A stretch of 64,000 bases of DNA from Hyposmocoma kahamanoa (lineage: Eukaryota; Arthropoda; Insecta; Lepidoptera; Cosmopterigidae). The notes under the pieces were generated by a model. It ran no database searches, was not told the origin of the DNA, and worked only from the letters and a program-made list of their open reading frames with translations. Of the stretch, positions 21,961-32,662 are shown piece after piece (positions within the stretch are counted from its first letter, which is position 1; the number at the start of each line of letters is the position of its first letter). The DNA lies in the NCBI RefSeq assembly GCF_003589595.1, contig NW_020653750.1, positions 5,649,688 through 5,713,687 of the forward strand, in the 5' to 3' direction. A program made the translations under genes and the position numbers.

Positions 21961-22480
21961 TTACTTCTTGGATGCCGCAACACGTCTCGCCTTTAGAGGG
22001 ACGGCACTCGGCTGTTTTGATGATGAAGCCGCAGGCCTCAGATTCCTCTTCGGTGAAGTCGTTTCGAAATCCTCCTTTGGTAAAATAGCATCGAGGTCCA
22101 TGATGCTGCTGATACGATGACGAGTTTCATCAGGCCCGATTGCGAAGACTTGGCCTTCTCGCGTCCAACATTTTGCAACACCTAAGCGTTGACGTGCCTC
22201 CATGAAAACTGCATGCCGCGTTCTCGTCAGGAATTCAGATAACGTCGCACCTGAGCCCTTTAACTTAATTTTGGCCATCCAGACTTTGTCACGTATAGAA
22301 ACATCGCGGAGCTTGAACAGGATCGGCCTCGGCCTGTTATTATTTCCTTGACGACCCATCCTGTGTCAGCGAGAGATGTCTCCTACAGAGAATGTAGTTA
22401 ATTTTAGCCGATGGACAACTTCCTTGACAATGGTATTTTTCACCATTCTTGTACAAAATGTCACTTTGATGTTATAGTTT
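21961..22480 (-). pseudogene. ORF1 C-terminal part of the non-LTR retrotransposon
   Basis: The open part (21961-22359) encodes GRQGNNNRPRPILFKL, VWMAKIKLKG, RLGVAKCWTREGQVF and a basic tail. This is the usual C-terminal domain of ORF1 nucleic-acid chaperones of L1/CR1-type elements (RPRPI..KF, NCWT.DG.I pattern). The same frame continues upstream to about 22480 with one stop near 22372, so the ATG at 22359 is internal. The N-terminal coiled-coil or zinc-knuckle part is missing, consistent with 5' truncation near 22490. The ~370-bp gap to ORF2 includes AT-rich spacer. Confidence 0.8.
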
Positions 22481-22499
22481 AAAAATACTTAATAAATTA

Positions 22500-23400
22500 G
22501 TTGAAACTCTTAAGTGTTGGTGTAATCTATTATTTAAACCATTCACATATATATTACCTGTTGGTGAACGATTTTTCTATAAAATCAATATCGTGAATTT
22601 ACCCTTTACTTTGACATATTTTTGAAAACACCAACCCTGGCTAATATTTCTTGTATGGTAACGCAGAATACTAATGCTGCGTACCAATAAACTCGATTTT
22701 ACTTCTGTAGTCGATCTTCATGTAAATTATAGCTTTTCTTTAACATTTCCATGTCGAACGCCGCCATTTAGGTTGCCAAGTACTTTCTGTAAAGTAATAT
22801 ACGTAAACGTGGAATCTCCATGTATTCTAGTGGGTTTAGGTGATAAGACTTGGGAGCTTCATCTAGATGAATCGATAGATTGTCTGCGGCGTTGTTCGCG
22901 GGTAACATCTCTTAGGAGGAATTGTCTTTTCTGTTCGACACGTCGGCTCGCAAGGAGTTCCTGATTCTTACATCTTCTACGGTGATTTATCCCATTGGGG
23001 GCATGGTCCCCCAATGCCTTCTTTTATAAGGTAAACCAGGAATAGCCAGATGCCGTAATTATGGGTCTCCGAAACCTGTACCAGATGTAAAACCCGTGTC
23101 ACCGGACCGCATGGGTTTTTTTTTATGTTTGTCTTTAGTACTTGTAATTTCAAATCTCGCCATCAACTGAATGGCTGAGACAAATCTACTGTAACTTTTG
23201 TTCGGCTGTGCCCGCCAACGTGTCACGAGCTCCACGGGTGGTCGGCATCTACATATAACTGCGCTACTCCTCTAGAAAATACGCTGTCTTCGCAGCGGGT
23301 CTGGTACGTAATTTAAATGTGCATCCGGTAAACTCCAGGTCAGTGACGTACAAGTGAAGTGTCCATGTGTCACTCATGTACTTTCAAAAACTCTTAGTGC
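22500..23400. other. Unassigned stretch with GC-richer patch and a 9-bp hairpin
   Basis: The open frame at 22674-22964 (plus) has no domain. At 22993-23016 CATTGGGGG and CCCCCAATG form a stem with a 6-nt loop. The 22850-23120 patch is more GC-rich than its surroundings and may belong to another repeat, but I have no second copy here to prove it. Confidence 0.4.
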
Positions 23401-23944
23401 AGTATATTATCTCTAAGTATATTTAAAGTTAAACTTTTCTATGTAACTGATGTATAATGTAAACTCGGGGAAGTCAAATTCTAGTTCTCCATACAGTTCC
23501 CTTAAATTTAACTGTAACATGTAACAATAGTAAATTTAAAATAAAGCATCTGATTATTTCTACTTGAAACTTGTTTTCGTTGTGTGTAAGGCGCCCTTCC
23601 TGCTCCTCGCTTATAAATTTTACACGCAGCACCGGGTCAACCAGAACTCGCCCACAAACCAGTCATGCTCACTCAAACCGACTGGAGCTGACCATTACAA
23701 GACGTCCAAGCGACTTAGTAAATTAGTAAAATAATTGCCTCTGTTTGTGATCACCGGGCCAGTGGACAGTTACTATCTATCTTGTACCAAACTTGTACAA
23801 TGTAGCCAAATATACAGGTTGAACCTGCAACGCCTCAGAATATAAGACGCTGAATGAAGATTTAAAGAATACTAGAAGAGATTTCATAATGTAACTTATT
23901 TAGCAGAACGAACACTTTTCGTCCCTGTCATTTCTGCTATGTTT
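23401..23944. other. Possible solo-LTR-like or gene-end segment
   Basis: AAATAAAGCATCTGATT near 23540 followed by TGTGTGTAAGG is the kind of arrangement seen in R/U5 regions, but no matching second LTR exists in the window. Otherwise no gene. Confidence 0.25.
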
Positions 23945-24165
23945 GACCACCGTGATATTTAATTATTTTTTGTGAAATTACTCCACTAGTTTGTTATAAT
24001 TCCGGTATGTATCGCAAAAATTTTAGATACATACCGGAACGAACCAGTAAACCTCACGAATTTCTCGATATGCTTGTTGAAGATCTGCAACGAGCACATC
24101 GAGAAATTCGTGAGGTGTGTTTTTGATTTCAACGACTTTTACGCCATCTGTCAGTAATCTATGAA
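23945..24165 (-). repeat. Family F repeat copy carrying two long hairpins
   Basis: Reverse complement of the 17-kb copy: it ends ACGCCATCTGTCAG (24151) and begins CCACCGTGATATTTAATT. Hairpin 1 has TTCCGGTATGTATC at 24000-24013 paired with 24026-24039 (14 bp, 12-nt loop). Hairpin 2 has 24051-24079 paired with 24088-24116, the outer 19 bp perfect (ACCTCACGAATTTCTCGAT) and the inner 10 bp with one mismatch and one G-U type pair, 8-nt loop. The sister copy at 17 kb lacks the extra arm. Confidence 0.7.
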
Positions 24166-24534
24166 AGTTTTTCATTTCTGCTTTCAAACCTCTTTTTGCT
24201 ATATTTCATAATTTTAATATTCACCTTATTATTGAAAGGTGCCTGTTGAATTCAAGTACTTCCAAAATAAAATACAAAATTTGTAAGCTGCCGAATCCAC
24301 ATAAAACCCAACCAGTGCGACGTACTATATATCATTCATCACTAGTCGTAATTATGATTAGTAATTCATCATATTCTTTATTTAGCACTTGTGTCAAACT
24401 CCATCCACCAAAGACTTATATTCATAAATACAGGAACTAAATACACGGTTATGGGACACGCAGGGAAATAACTTTAAATATTGCAGATAAGACATTTTGC
24501 TCCATGAGGGCATTATTTTCTTTTTAACACTTAT

Positions 24535-24660
24535 TAATAGTGCTTTCAAAGACTTAAAAAATGCTTGCCTTATCTGGGAATCGAACCGACCAAGCGTGAA
24601 CATTGTTGTTGTACTTGTATTTTTATGATGTCAGTCGTAAGGGTCAATCATAAGGATTGG
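24535..24660 (-). mobile_element. tRNA-like SINE fragment, family D
   Basis: Plus-strand phrases ATCTGGGAATCGAACCGAC (complement of a B box), GTATTTTTATGATGTCAGTC and AAGGGTCAAT recur at 45205-45320 in the same order. Confidence 0.55.
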
Positions 24661-24679
24661 TTTGTTTCTAATAATGTAA

Positions 24680-25590
24680 TATCAAATCAAATCAAATCAA
24701 ATCATTTATTTCTTTGTGATACACAGGTTATAAAGTTGTTACAAGAATGAATTTTGAATCACTGTGATCCGCCTTATGGCATACAAAGCTTTCTTAATTT
24801 TAGTAATTCTCATGCAATAATTTGTAATAATATTATAATCATGCAGTCCAATTAATGCAACCTATTACTAATGAAACATAATAACAATAGTAAAATAATC
24901 AATAACAAATTTAATAATATGAAATGTAAATTTTATAAGAAATCTTCAATATTATAGAATGTCCAATCATTTAGGTAATTAAATAATAATTTCTTAAATT
25001 CTGCACAATCGTTGCAATTCCTAATTTCAAGTGGAAGTTTGTTATAAACCTTCGTAGCCATTACTATTACACTCTTTTGAAGTAGAGCAGTTTTACATGA
25101 TCTACTTTTCAGTTGATGAGAACGGCGGGCTCGTGTGACGAATTCAAATAAATGAAGATGACGCTTTACGAAAAGTGAAATTTCAAATATATATAAGCAT
25201 GGTAAAGTCAGTATTTTCAAATTTTTAAAATGTGGTTGACAGCTATCTGTTTTTTTCAAGCCGCATATAGCCCGAATACATCTCTTTTGGGCTTTGAATA
25301 TGCGTTCAATGTGTGGTGCATTTCCCCAAAAAATGATTCCATACCTAAGGTTGGATGCTACATAACCATGGTAGGCGGTCACTAGAGCGTCTAAATTTAC
25401 TATTTTCGATAGCCTAAACAATGCATAAGAAAACTTTAGTATCTTACCACATACATATTCTGGGTGTGTTTGCCATTTTAGATTATTATCTATATATAAA
25501 CCTAAGAACTTTACTGTCATTGTTTCACCGACCTCCTTGCTTTCATAGACCACTCTAGTTTGCATAGGTTTATTGTGTCTTTGTTTAAAG
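24680..25590 (-). mobile_element. 5'-truncated non-LTR retrotransposon, distinct from the 18-kb one
   Basis: The 3' end is marked by repeats (plus strand TCAAATCAAATCAAATCA at 24682-24704). The coding remnant at 24933-25565 is followed by 230 bp of 3' UTR. Upstream homology stops near 25590, the usual result of incomplete reverse transcription. Confidence 0.85.
24933..25565 (-). pseudogene. C-terminal part of a Jockey/CR1-type reverse transcriptase
   Basis: The 210-residue open frame holds KFLGLYIDNNLKWQTH (the block just after the polymerase palm), then LRYGIIFWGN, IFKAQKRCIRAICG and a terminal KVYNKLPLEIRN. These are standard blocks downstream of the YADD box in insect non-LTR polyproteins. 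The catalytic domain itself is absent, so the piece is inactive. It has no stop or frameshift over 210 codons, which suggests a fairly recent insertion. It shares little wording with the 18-22 kb element, so it is a separate family. Confidence 0.88.
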
Positions 25591-26208
25591 TAATATTAGT
25601 ATAAAAAAGTAGACGTATGACGATTAGCGGAGAATGGTTGCTTTTATAGGCTGAGTACGTTTTACTCAGTTAAAATGTCTGAAACGGCAATTAATGAGAA
25701 GAGACACGATAGTTCCAATTAAATTAACTTTTATACATCTAGATAACGATATTACTAAACATGTAATCCCTCCAAGACTTAAATAATATATAAGCGCGCC
25801 ACAAAATAAATGTTGTTGCTCATGAAAGGTGCATATTCCATGAAATGCAAACTGACACATCCGGTGCCGCGATATCCTTGATGGCTCCAGTTTGATTGAT
25901 GATGTGGCGTATCACGACGAGTGATGCCGGATCATCGTGTTCGTGATTGATTACTGCGCCGAGCCGTCTGCGCAGCTTCTCGACGTTCTATATATTGTAC
26001 GAAGTATCTGCTTTTTCATACACATGTCTGTCGCAAAAATCGGAAAGTTGGAATTGCCTTTGAAAATGACCTACATTCGCTTTGACGTAGGTCCGGAAAT
26101 TCTTTCGTTTCGCAAAGAGAGTGCCTATTGATTCTTTCGAATCTTATATGAAATTCTACTGAAATCAGTCAATTTAAATTTGCGCAGCAAACGACATACT
26201 TCAAAGTT
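25591..26208. other. Gene-free stretch
   Basis: Nothing recognised; short open frames on both strands without domain features. Confidence 0.4.
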
Positions 26209-26541
26209 AGTAGTAGTAGAGCTCCTTGCGAAAGAGTGCGCCCAGGGAAGTACGGCCATTGTACCTATTTCTGCCGTCAAGCAGTAATGTGAGCATTACT
26301 GCGTTCCGGGTTTGAAGGGTCCTTACCCTTAGTCCCATGTGCCTTAGAACCCTTGTTCTGGTGAAATTACAGACACATGGGACTTAGCAACGTATGTCTC
26401 ACGGGAACAGGCGCAGTGGCAGTGTTCGTCAGATCTTTAAGATTTTAAGCTCTGCGTGTCACTGCAACTGCTATGGACAAGCGTGTCGCTTAACACCAAG
26501 CACATGACTTATTTGTCCCGTTACTTGGTATCATAAAAAAA
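26209..26541 (+). repeat. ~310-bp A-tailed repeat, copy with internal inverted duplication
   Basis: Full family order: GTAGTAGTAGAGCTCCTTG, AAGTACGGCCA, TCTGCCGTCAAGCAGTAATG, CATTACTGCGTTCCGG, ACACATGGGACTTAG, CAGTGGCAGTG, CACATGACTTATTTGTCCCG and TTGGTATCATAAAAAAA. Between about 26319 and 26352 it carries an extra segment that is the reverse complement of the following GGTTCT...CACATGGGACT part, absent from all other copies. Confidence 0.85.
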
Positions 26542-27046
26542 GAACTTCCTAACATTCAACGTTGTTAAGCTCATTACACACAGCGCGCACTATAACAACA
26601 GCAGCACTAGTTCTAGTCGCCCTTACATTTGTTTACACCCTTTTATACACGCAGCACGGCGGCGTTATTTGAAACCTCGACGGCGCGGGTGGCTACGAAC
26701 GCTGCCGTAATTGTCTACTAATGTACGAATTCAGTTGATCTAGCCGCATGGGCTGCAGTCGCACCGCTGGTACTGCGGAGTCATAACGTCGTAACTTTTG
26801 CGGCCCCGCGCGGCGGCAAAAAACGTTGCCACCGCGGCACCATTCGTACTCAGCCTCAAAGTTGTAAATTTGTTAGTGAACAAGCAGATTCAAAAGTATA
26901 ATTTTGAAAGAAACTTCAACATAATATATTTTCAACTATGTCTGTACTTGACAAATTCTTGGACATTAGAAATCAAATTATCTACTTGTTATCTATAATA
27001 AATTCTGAAGAAAATTACATTACGTCGTTTACGCCCTAAATTATTT
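26542..27046. other. Gene-free, GC-richer stretch
   Basis: GC-rich around 26640-26840, but no conserved frame seen; the open frame at 26798-26998 runs into AT-rich noise. Confidence 0.35.
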
Positions 27047-27050
27047 TTAA

Positions 27051-27265
27051 TTAATAAAAATAACGCACACATTCAACATAACCCCGGGAAACCCTGAGTC
27101 GCCGGTGCCATGGACATACACATGTCCAACTACAAATAACACCTAAACTCACGAGAGATATAAATGTAGGCCATACAAATATTCCTTCCGGCCTGGGAAT
27201 CGAACCTAGGACCTCCGTAGCCGAACGGTTACCACGCGGTAACCGTTCGGCTACGGAGGCAGTTA
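27051..27265 (-). mobile_element. SINE family A copy with a palindromic head
   Basis: The body is as in other family A copies (CTCACGAGAGA, GGTGCCATGGACA). The tRNA-like head is abnormal: 27212-27233 (CCTCCGTAGCCGAACGGTTA...) is followed after a 4-nt loop (ACGC) by its exact reverse complement at 27238-27259, so the A-box segment is present twice in opposite orientations. Other copies carry GCAGTCCGGCATG at this place. Confidence 0.88.
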
Positions 27266-28166
27266 AAAGACTCAAGATAGAGTGAGGCCAGGGACGCCTA
27301 CGTGGCTTTTATTAATTAATATAACATTACGTACATATTCGTCATATCGTGCACGATTCTATTGGGGAAGTGTATAGACAGCAGTTGATGTCTTCATTAC
27401 AACGAGTTCAACAAAATCAACCGTTTCACACAATATTCTCATATCGTTTCGATAAAAAATGCCGAAATACTGGCTTTTTCGCGATTTAAGAGAACAATTG
27501 TCATTGTCGACCTATTATACTACTCACTGCTAAAAACAGGTGTCCCTTTATAATTGGGGGGAAATTCATATTGTTTTCCAAGGGTTGAGAACCTTCTTCC
27601 ACATTTCATTTACACATATACGTAACTTACAAATTAAAGTCATAAGTACGAACCGCAACAGGAATTCACATCTCTACTATATTGTGAAGAAACTGAACGC
27701 AGTACAGTATATATATGGACCGCAACAAATGTCATGTGTACTTCGTACGTGGTACTTACTCCGAAGGGCTTTCGATTCAACGACCTTGCTGTGTGACCGT
27801 AGAATTCTCCTACTGGGCTACTATCGCTCTTACAATAAAATAGTTTGTCTACATACATATGATAAACCCTCTATGATGTGTACCGGCTGTGTTAGAACAA
27901 ATTTTTTGTCTGTGAAAATGTTATTATTGCTTAATAATAACATCAAACTCGATTTTATTATTACATTCAAATTTCAAACATCTCACAAAAACAAAACAAT
28001 TTGATTCGACCTCAATTATAATACTATAATACAATTATATATTGATACAATTCGATCGAAATAATAGTATCAGTCAAGATGAAATTTTATTCGAAGCGAA
28101 ATTTTTGTTTACTAAACTTACCCTGTTACCAGTTAAAACCCAGAATAGGATGAACCTAGAAATACA
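27266..28166. other. Gene-free stretch with a possible eroded tRNA-like head
   Basis: The 154-codon frame at 27540-28004 has no domain. On the minus strand around 27745-27840 a TAGCCCAGTAGGA box and an AATCGAAAGCCC piece could be an old SINE head. Confidence 0.35.
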
Positions 28167-28202
28167 AACTTTTCTCTTGGAAGAGGTTCCAAGAGAAAAG
28201 TT
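28167..28202. repeat. Perfect 16-bp hairpin
   Basis: AACTTTTCTCTTGGAA (28167-28182) pairs exactly with 28187-28202 around a GAGG loop. No repeat context recognised. Confidence 0.75.
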
Positions 28203-29127
28203 AGGGCGTTAAATTCTGTTAGGGCGTCAAATTAGAAGTAACAATAAATTAAATATAAACATAAAAATAGCATAATATAGTAAGTAGTATACGCTATATA
28301 GCGGGTCGAAGCAGGTACAACCCGACACAACACAAGGTAGGTAAGAATTACGAACGTGGTTTATTATTATAGCAACTTTTACAGACTTACGAAAGATGGT
28401 TTACTATGCAGCTACGAAAAGAGCTACGAAAACTGTCCCACAAGTGGAAGATTAGGCACCTTTAAGTATTTTAGCAGACTACCTAGTAAGTCCCAGGAGA
28501 GGCCACAAGATGAAGCTCCCCCACAAGCAAGGTTCTACAGCTGAGGACCAAGTCATTCAGTACAAAATCCTATGCTTCATGTAAATGGTGTGAAGACTGA
28601 TAGCACGATCTCAACGCCATCTAGCTACAACGTGACGTAACTAAATTATTGTTTCGGATTGTGGCAACAGTAATAAAAATAATAATTACATATGTCACAT
28701 ATTTCATGAATTATTCTAAGAATTATTTTTCTCAGACACCCTAGGAAATGTTTGCATTACTTAAAAAACCTACAAAGCTTATAAACATTGATTTATAAAA
28801 ATCCGTTTCCTAGCTGTTGTTATTTCTAATTTTGTTTTATATTATTTGTGTTACATTGGCTCCTACACTAGGCATAGCCTGTCCCGTAAGTAACCAACTC
28901 AGAAGTAAGGTTACCCATAATGGAACGACAATAATTAACGATTTAAACTATGTAGATATTGTTATCTTATTCCTAGTCATTTGGCCAAGTTACATTATCA
29001 CAAAAATATGAATTTAGGTGTAGCTGACAATCTATCACAATATGTGAAGTAAATACCTATGTGTTTGAATGAATAACAAAAGTGTGTATGTGTGTGAGTG
29101 TTACATAATAACTAATAATAACATTTT
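28203..29127. other. Gene-free stretch
   Basis: AT-rich, nothing recognised. Confidence 0.4.
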
Positions 29128-29352
29128 TAACCGACTTCAAAAAAAGAGGAGGTTCTCCATGATTGGTTTTTTCTTGGAAAGGGGGTACCTCCGTATTGGT
29201 CCCATTGAAATTTGAAGCAAATATTCCACCCTTAAGAGCGGCAAATTCGGGGATCAATCCGATTTATTACATTTTAGCCAATTTCCATTAACTGATTGCA
29301 ATAAAACAGGCAAACAGGTGTAACTCCGCAGACTTTTGGGGTCGATTTTTTT
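29128..29352 (+). repeat. ACCGACTTCAAA repeat family copy
   Basis: TTAACCGACTTCAAAAAAAG at the start, GGTCCCATTGAAATTTGAAG in the middle and TTTGGGGTCGATTTTTTTT at the end; internally shortened. Confidence 0.7.
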
Positions 29353-29737
29353 TTTATAAAAAAGGTATAATTATTTTATCAAAATGCTTTGAGTTGTTTG
29401 GTAATGATTCTAATAATATACATCGGCATCGGGAGAGTCTTTCCAATATCGCACTGAATATATCGTGCATTTCTGACCCACATAAATGTCAAATATCGCC
29501 GGTTTAACTAAAATAAACAACGGACAGGCAATCGCGGCCGAAAGCAGCGATGGAACAGAATGGGTTCAATAACAATAAATAATGATACAGAAGGAACGGG
29601 GGCAGTTCGGACGCTTCGGACATGTGGTGGTATTCTGATACCCGATATATAATATGTTATTGACAGAACAAACCGCAAAGGGAAAGCCAAATTCAATTTA
29701 TATCATAAAACATTATAATATTGATTGTAGTCATGAC

Positions 29738-30095
29738 GTTCATTTATTTTTTGTGTAAATTAATCCACTAATTTGTTATTATTAATGCACAGATTGAATA
29801 CATAGAAAAAAAATTACTCAATCTGACAGGACTCTAAGCATTTGTGCCATACCAAGACGACAAAAAAAAATAATATCACAGTAGTAAAACATTTATAATA
29901 ATCTTTACAACCAACATTACAATTTGTAAAGCGACATCTCTTGTCAATTTCTGGTAACTATAAAGATACATTGTTGAGTGAAGAAAAACTTTCAAAGCTT
30001 TCTTACAGATGGCGCCACGGCAAAAAAATCCGTTATGCAACAACGCTACTATAAAGTCTTGTAACCGCTCTAACAAATTAGTTACTCAATTACAG
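29738..30095. repeat. Two partial pieces of family F
   Basis: 29738-29790 is the reversed arm (TTTTTTGTGTAAATTAATCC). 29996-30095 is a shortened forward copy (TTACAGATGGCGCCACGGCA ... AACAAATTAGTTACTCAATT). The sequence between them is unassigned. Confidence 0.45.
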
Positions 30096-30671
30096 CCATA
30101 AAAATGTCATATTTTGCTATCAAATTGAAATAAACGTAACATAGAAAATCCGTCATTTTTTCACCAGAATACCGACACTGGAACGTGAGAACAACCTACA
30201 CGTAAAGTCTCACTACTTACCAGGAGAACACCCCCTGAATTACATTTCGGCTTTAGCAAGGTAATTTGAAAGCATGGGTGCTAACAATCTTTTTTTATTG
30301 GCTTTGCATTTCAAATCAGGAAAGATGTAATCATCTATTTTCGATTCTTCCTGGCTATGATCGTTGTTTTATATCAACGAATTTTCCATTGGTAACTGCC
30401 ACCTACGGTCATTTGCGACACAAAGGAAAATATACTTAACGCTGAAAATGTGTGAGCGGCTGTAAGATTCACCATTTTAAGTCTCTGTTCTTGTACTGAC
30501 CTTAGTTGATCTATCCATTCTACCGCAAAACAGCTTGTGTGCTTCGGGTTGAAGGGTAGGAAGAGTCGGCGTATTTAGTACAAGAGATTTAAGAGTCCAT
30601 CTATATTCCACGATGTACCCAATTATTCCTTAGTATTGCAAATTCCACGTTTATAAATGGTGTAAGTCGCA
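30096..30671. other. Gene-free stretch
   Basis: Nothing recognised. Confidence 0.4.
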
Positions 30672-30818
30672 ATGAATGCAAAGTAAGTAACTAAAGCATT
30701 TGCGTTATGGAAATAGATTTTTCTTCAATGACTCAGCCGGGGGTCGAACCCGGGACCTCAGAGATAATGAGACCATGAAACCGATGTGCTAGCCATTCGA
30801 CCAGGGAGATCGTCAACG
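30672..30818 (-). mobile_element. tRNA-derived SINE, family E
   Basis: On the minus strand GATCTCCCTGGTCGAATGGC (A box) and GTCCCGGGTTCGACCCCCGG (B box) are about 45 nt apart, like a tRNA with a variable arm. The arm sequence ATTTGCGTTATGGAAAT nearby also occurs at 50475-50625. It is not a functional tRNA gene, since no complementary acceptor stem closes the molecule. Confidence 0.65.
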
Positions 30819-31435
30819 TCATCAATTATGCTTACTCCCTTACCATTCGCGTAAGCACAGCTATTCTACGCAATAGAAATGGAACATTTTTTCCGAACAA
30901 ACTTCGCTAAGACAGTGTTTTTTAAAATGGGGAAAATGGGACGGTATGGGGAAATCCGAAACCGAGATACAAGGAAACTGTCTTAATAACCATTAATTCT
31001 TTTTTTGTAAAAACAATTTTGGCACAGTCAATTTTCGGTCAAGCGTTAGTTGTCCATAAAAATGAATAAAATGGATCAAAATTTATTTAGTGCTGATAGA
31101 CTCAGTTTTATATAACGATCATTTCAAAGTTGGTCAAATTTCATAAAATATTTTTTCATAGCAAATGAATAGCATTTTTTACATTTGACCAACTTCTGCT
31201 TAAAAATACATCTTGTATATTGTTTTTTTTTTCTATAACGAGTACGAACCGTTGATTTGTTTAAAAATACCAAATTCGCGTTTACTAAAACCGGAAAAAA
31301 AATTGTTTCATTTACACAGAACGCTGTTAGCAGACGTTTCCATTCAAATTGTTTTGTTTAATGCTTCTTCTCCTTCTTATCGCGTCGATGCTTCTTTTAT
31401 TTTATAATAATACTATATTGATATTAATATAAATG
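30819..31435. other. Gene-free stretch
   Basis: Nothing recognised. Confidence 0.4.
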
Positions 31436-31545
31436 TTACCCGTGACCATGGGACCTGAGGGCCCGAAACGTTGGATTTATTTGAAAAAACAAATTACGCG
31501 ATGTAGATCCGAAAAAAGAGTTTAATTTCCTAAGTAAAATATTAC
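31436..31545 (+). repeat. Penelope-like repeat fragment (tentative)
   Basis: CCGTGACCATGGGACCTGAG, GGCCCGAAACGTTGGATTTA and CGATGTAGATCCGAAAAAAG follow the order of the 8655-8880 and 17150-17312 copies. Confidence 0.45.
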
Positions 31546-32124
31546 CTAAATCTAATAGGAAGTAATAGTTTTCATGACAGATTGTCTACTCCACAATCCT
31601 CTTCGAACTATCTAATGACGATATGAGAACAGCAAAATTAAGTTATATAAATGAACCAACTTAAGACAAAAACACGTACAAAAAGGTTAAACATAATTTC
31701 ACCCCCTTGGTATGCATGGTATGTATACTATATGTGTTTGGCATGGTATTTGGCATAAAGTCACACGTGGTTATATGTCGAAGTGTTTTTATGACTTGAA
31801 AATGATACGAAATACATGAAACAAATAATGTGTTTGTTGTAAAAAATATATATAATTCCCATTTCAGCAAGGAAGGTTATCGAGGTAGGAGACCAACACC
31901 AAGAAAAAGACGCGGTCACATTACAGCTCGTGTGACATTATCCTTAAAATAATATTTGAAAAGGTATATGAAAATACATGTTATAATTTTTAAAAGTATG
32001 AAAGGATATACGTTTATATGACCTCCAAAAGTCACACCACAAAAGAAACTAATCAAAACTGAAGACTAACTAAACATCAACAAAACCAGAAAAATAAAAT
32101 CCAATTAAAACACAAATTATTCAC
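31546..32124. other. Gene-free stretch
   Basis: Nothing recognised. Confidence 0.4.
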
Positions 32125-32392
32125 ATAAATCGACTCATCCGAAGAACAGAGCGTTGTATTGTTATATAGCGAAAAGAGAATAAGTACACTACGAGAATAA
32201 TTTCGTTATTCAAATTAAGGCCCATGTAAAGTTGTTTTGAGAATTTATATACTTTATTTCGTTTCGGTAATATAAAATCAAACAACATTCGATCTGACAT
32301 CCACAGCGAAGAAGAACGAACGAAATATACTATATCCTGAGAAGATATAGTCTTGCACATAGATCATTGTTCTACGGATGAGTCGAAATAGG
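32125..32392. mobile_element. Candidate short TIR element, about 260 bp
   Basis: CGACTCATCCGAAGAACA at 32131-32148 is mirrored by TTCTACGGATGAGTCG at 32370-32385, one mismatch within 16 bp. Non-coding interior. Target duplication not resolved. Confidence 0.5.
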
Positions 32393-32407
32393 GACACTAA
32401 GTATAAT

Positions 32408-32662
32408 CCCAATACAGACTACTAAAAAAACCGACCTCAAAACTTCATGGAATTACATCTATTTGCCAAGTTTTATTGAAATCGGTTACCGGAAAGTGCT
32501 CGAAACTGGAGTCATCCCCTAATTTACCACCCTTAGAGGTGAAATATTTTCTTCAAATTTGAATGGGACCACTGTTGAGGTACCCTCTTTCCTACAAAAG
32601 AAAAGAATCATAAAAAACATATATGAATTGAGAACCTCCTCCTTTTTTTTGAAGTCAATTGA
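32408..32662 (-). repeat. ACCGACTTCAAA repeat family, best-preserved reversed copy
   Basis: It opens AAAAAAACCGACCTCAAAAC, includes AAGTGCTCGAAAC, CACCCTTAGAGGTGAAATAT and GAATGGGACCACTG, and closes TTTTTTTTGAAGTCAATTG. Its two ends are imperfect inverted repeats. It lacks the insertion seen at 3465-3629. Confidence 0.75.

Larger units (their letters stand above)
18258..22490 (-). mobile_element. CR1/Jockey-type non-LTR retrotransposon, 5'-truncated and inactive
   Basis: Reading minus: ORF1 C-terminal part, endonuclease, reverse transcriptase and C-terminal domain, then a 3' UTR that ends in TTGTA pentamers (plus strand ACAATACAATACAA at 18262-18276). The last 190 bp recur at 55795-55985, confirming the 3' end. 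Frame breaks in both ORFs show it is dead. It is the longest coding relic in the window. Clade not determined; L2, Kiri and CR1-like sets are all possible. Confidence 0.9.

Noticed and set aside
27540..28004. 154-codon plus-strand open frame
   Set aside because: No recognisable domain or splice context; part of it overlaps a possible eroded SINE head on the other strand.
30722..30815. Possible tRNA genes at SINE heads (also 8048, 35770, 63454)
   Set aside because: A and B boxes are present, but acceptor and anticodon stems do not close, and the heads continue into SINE bodies.
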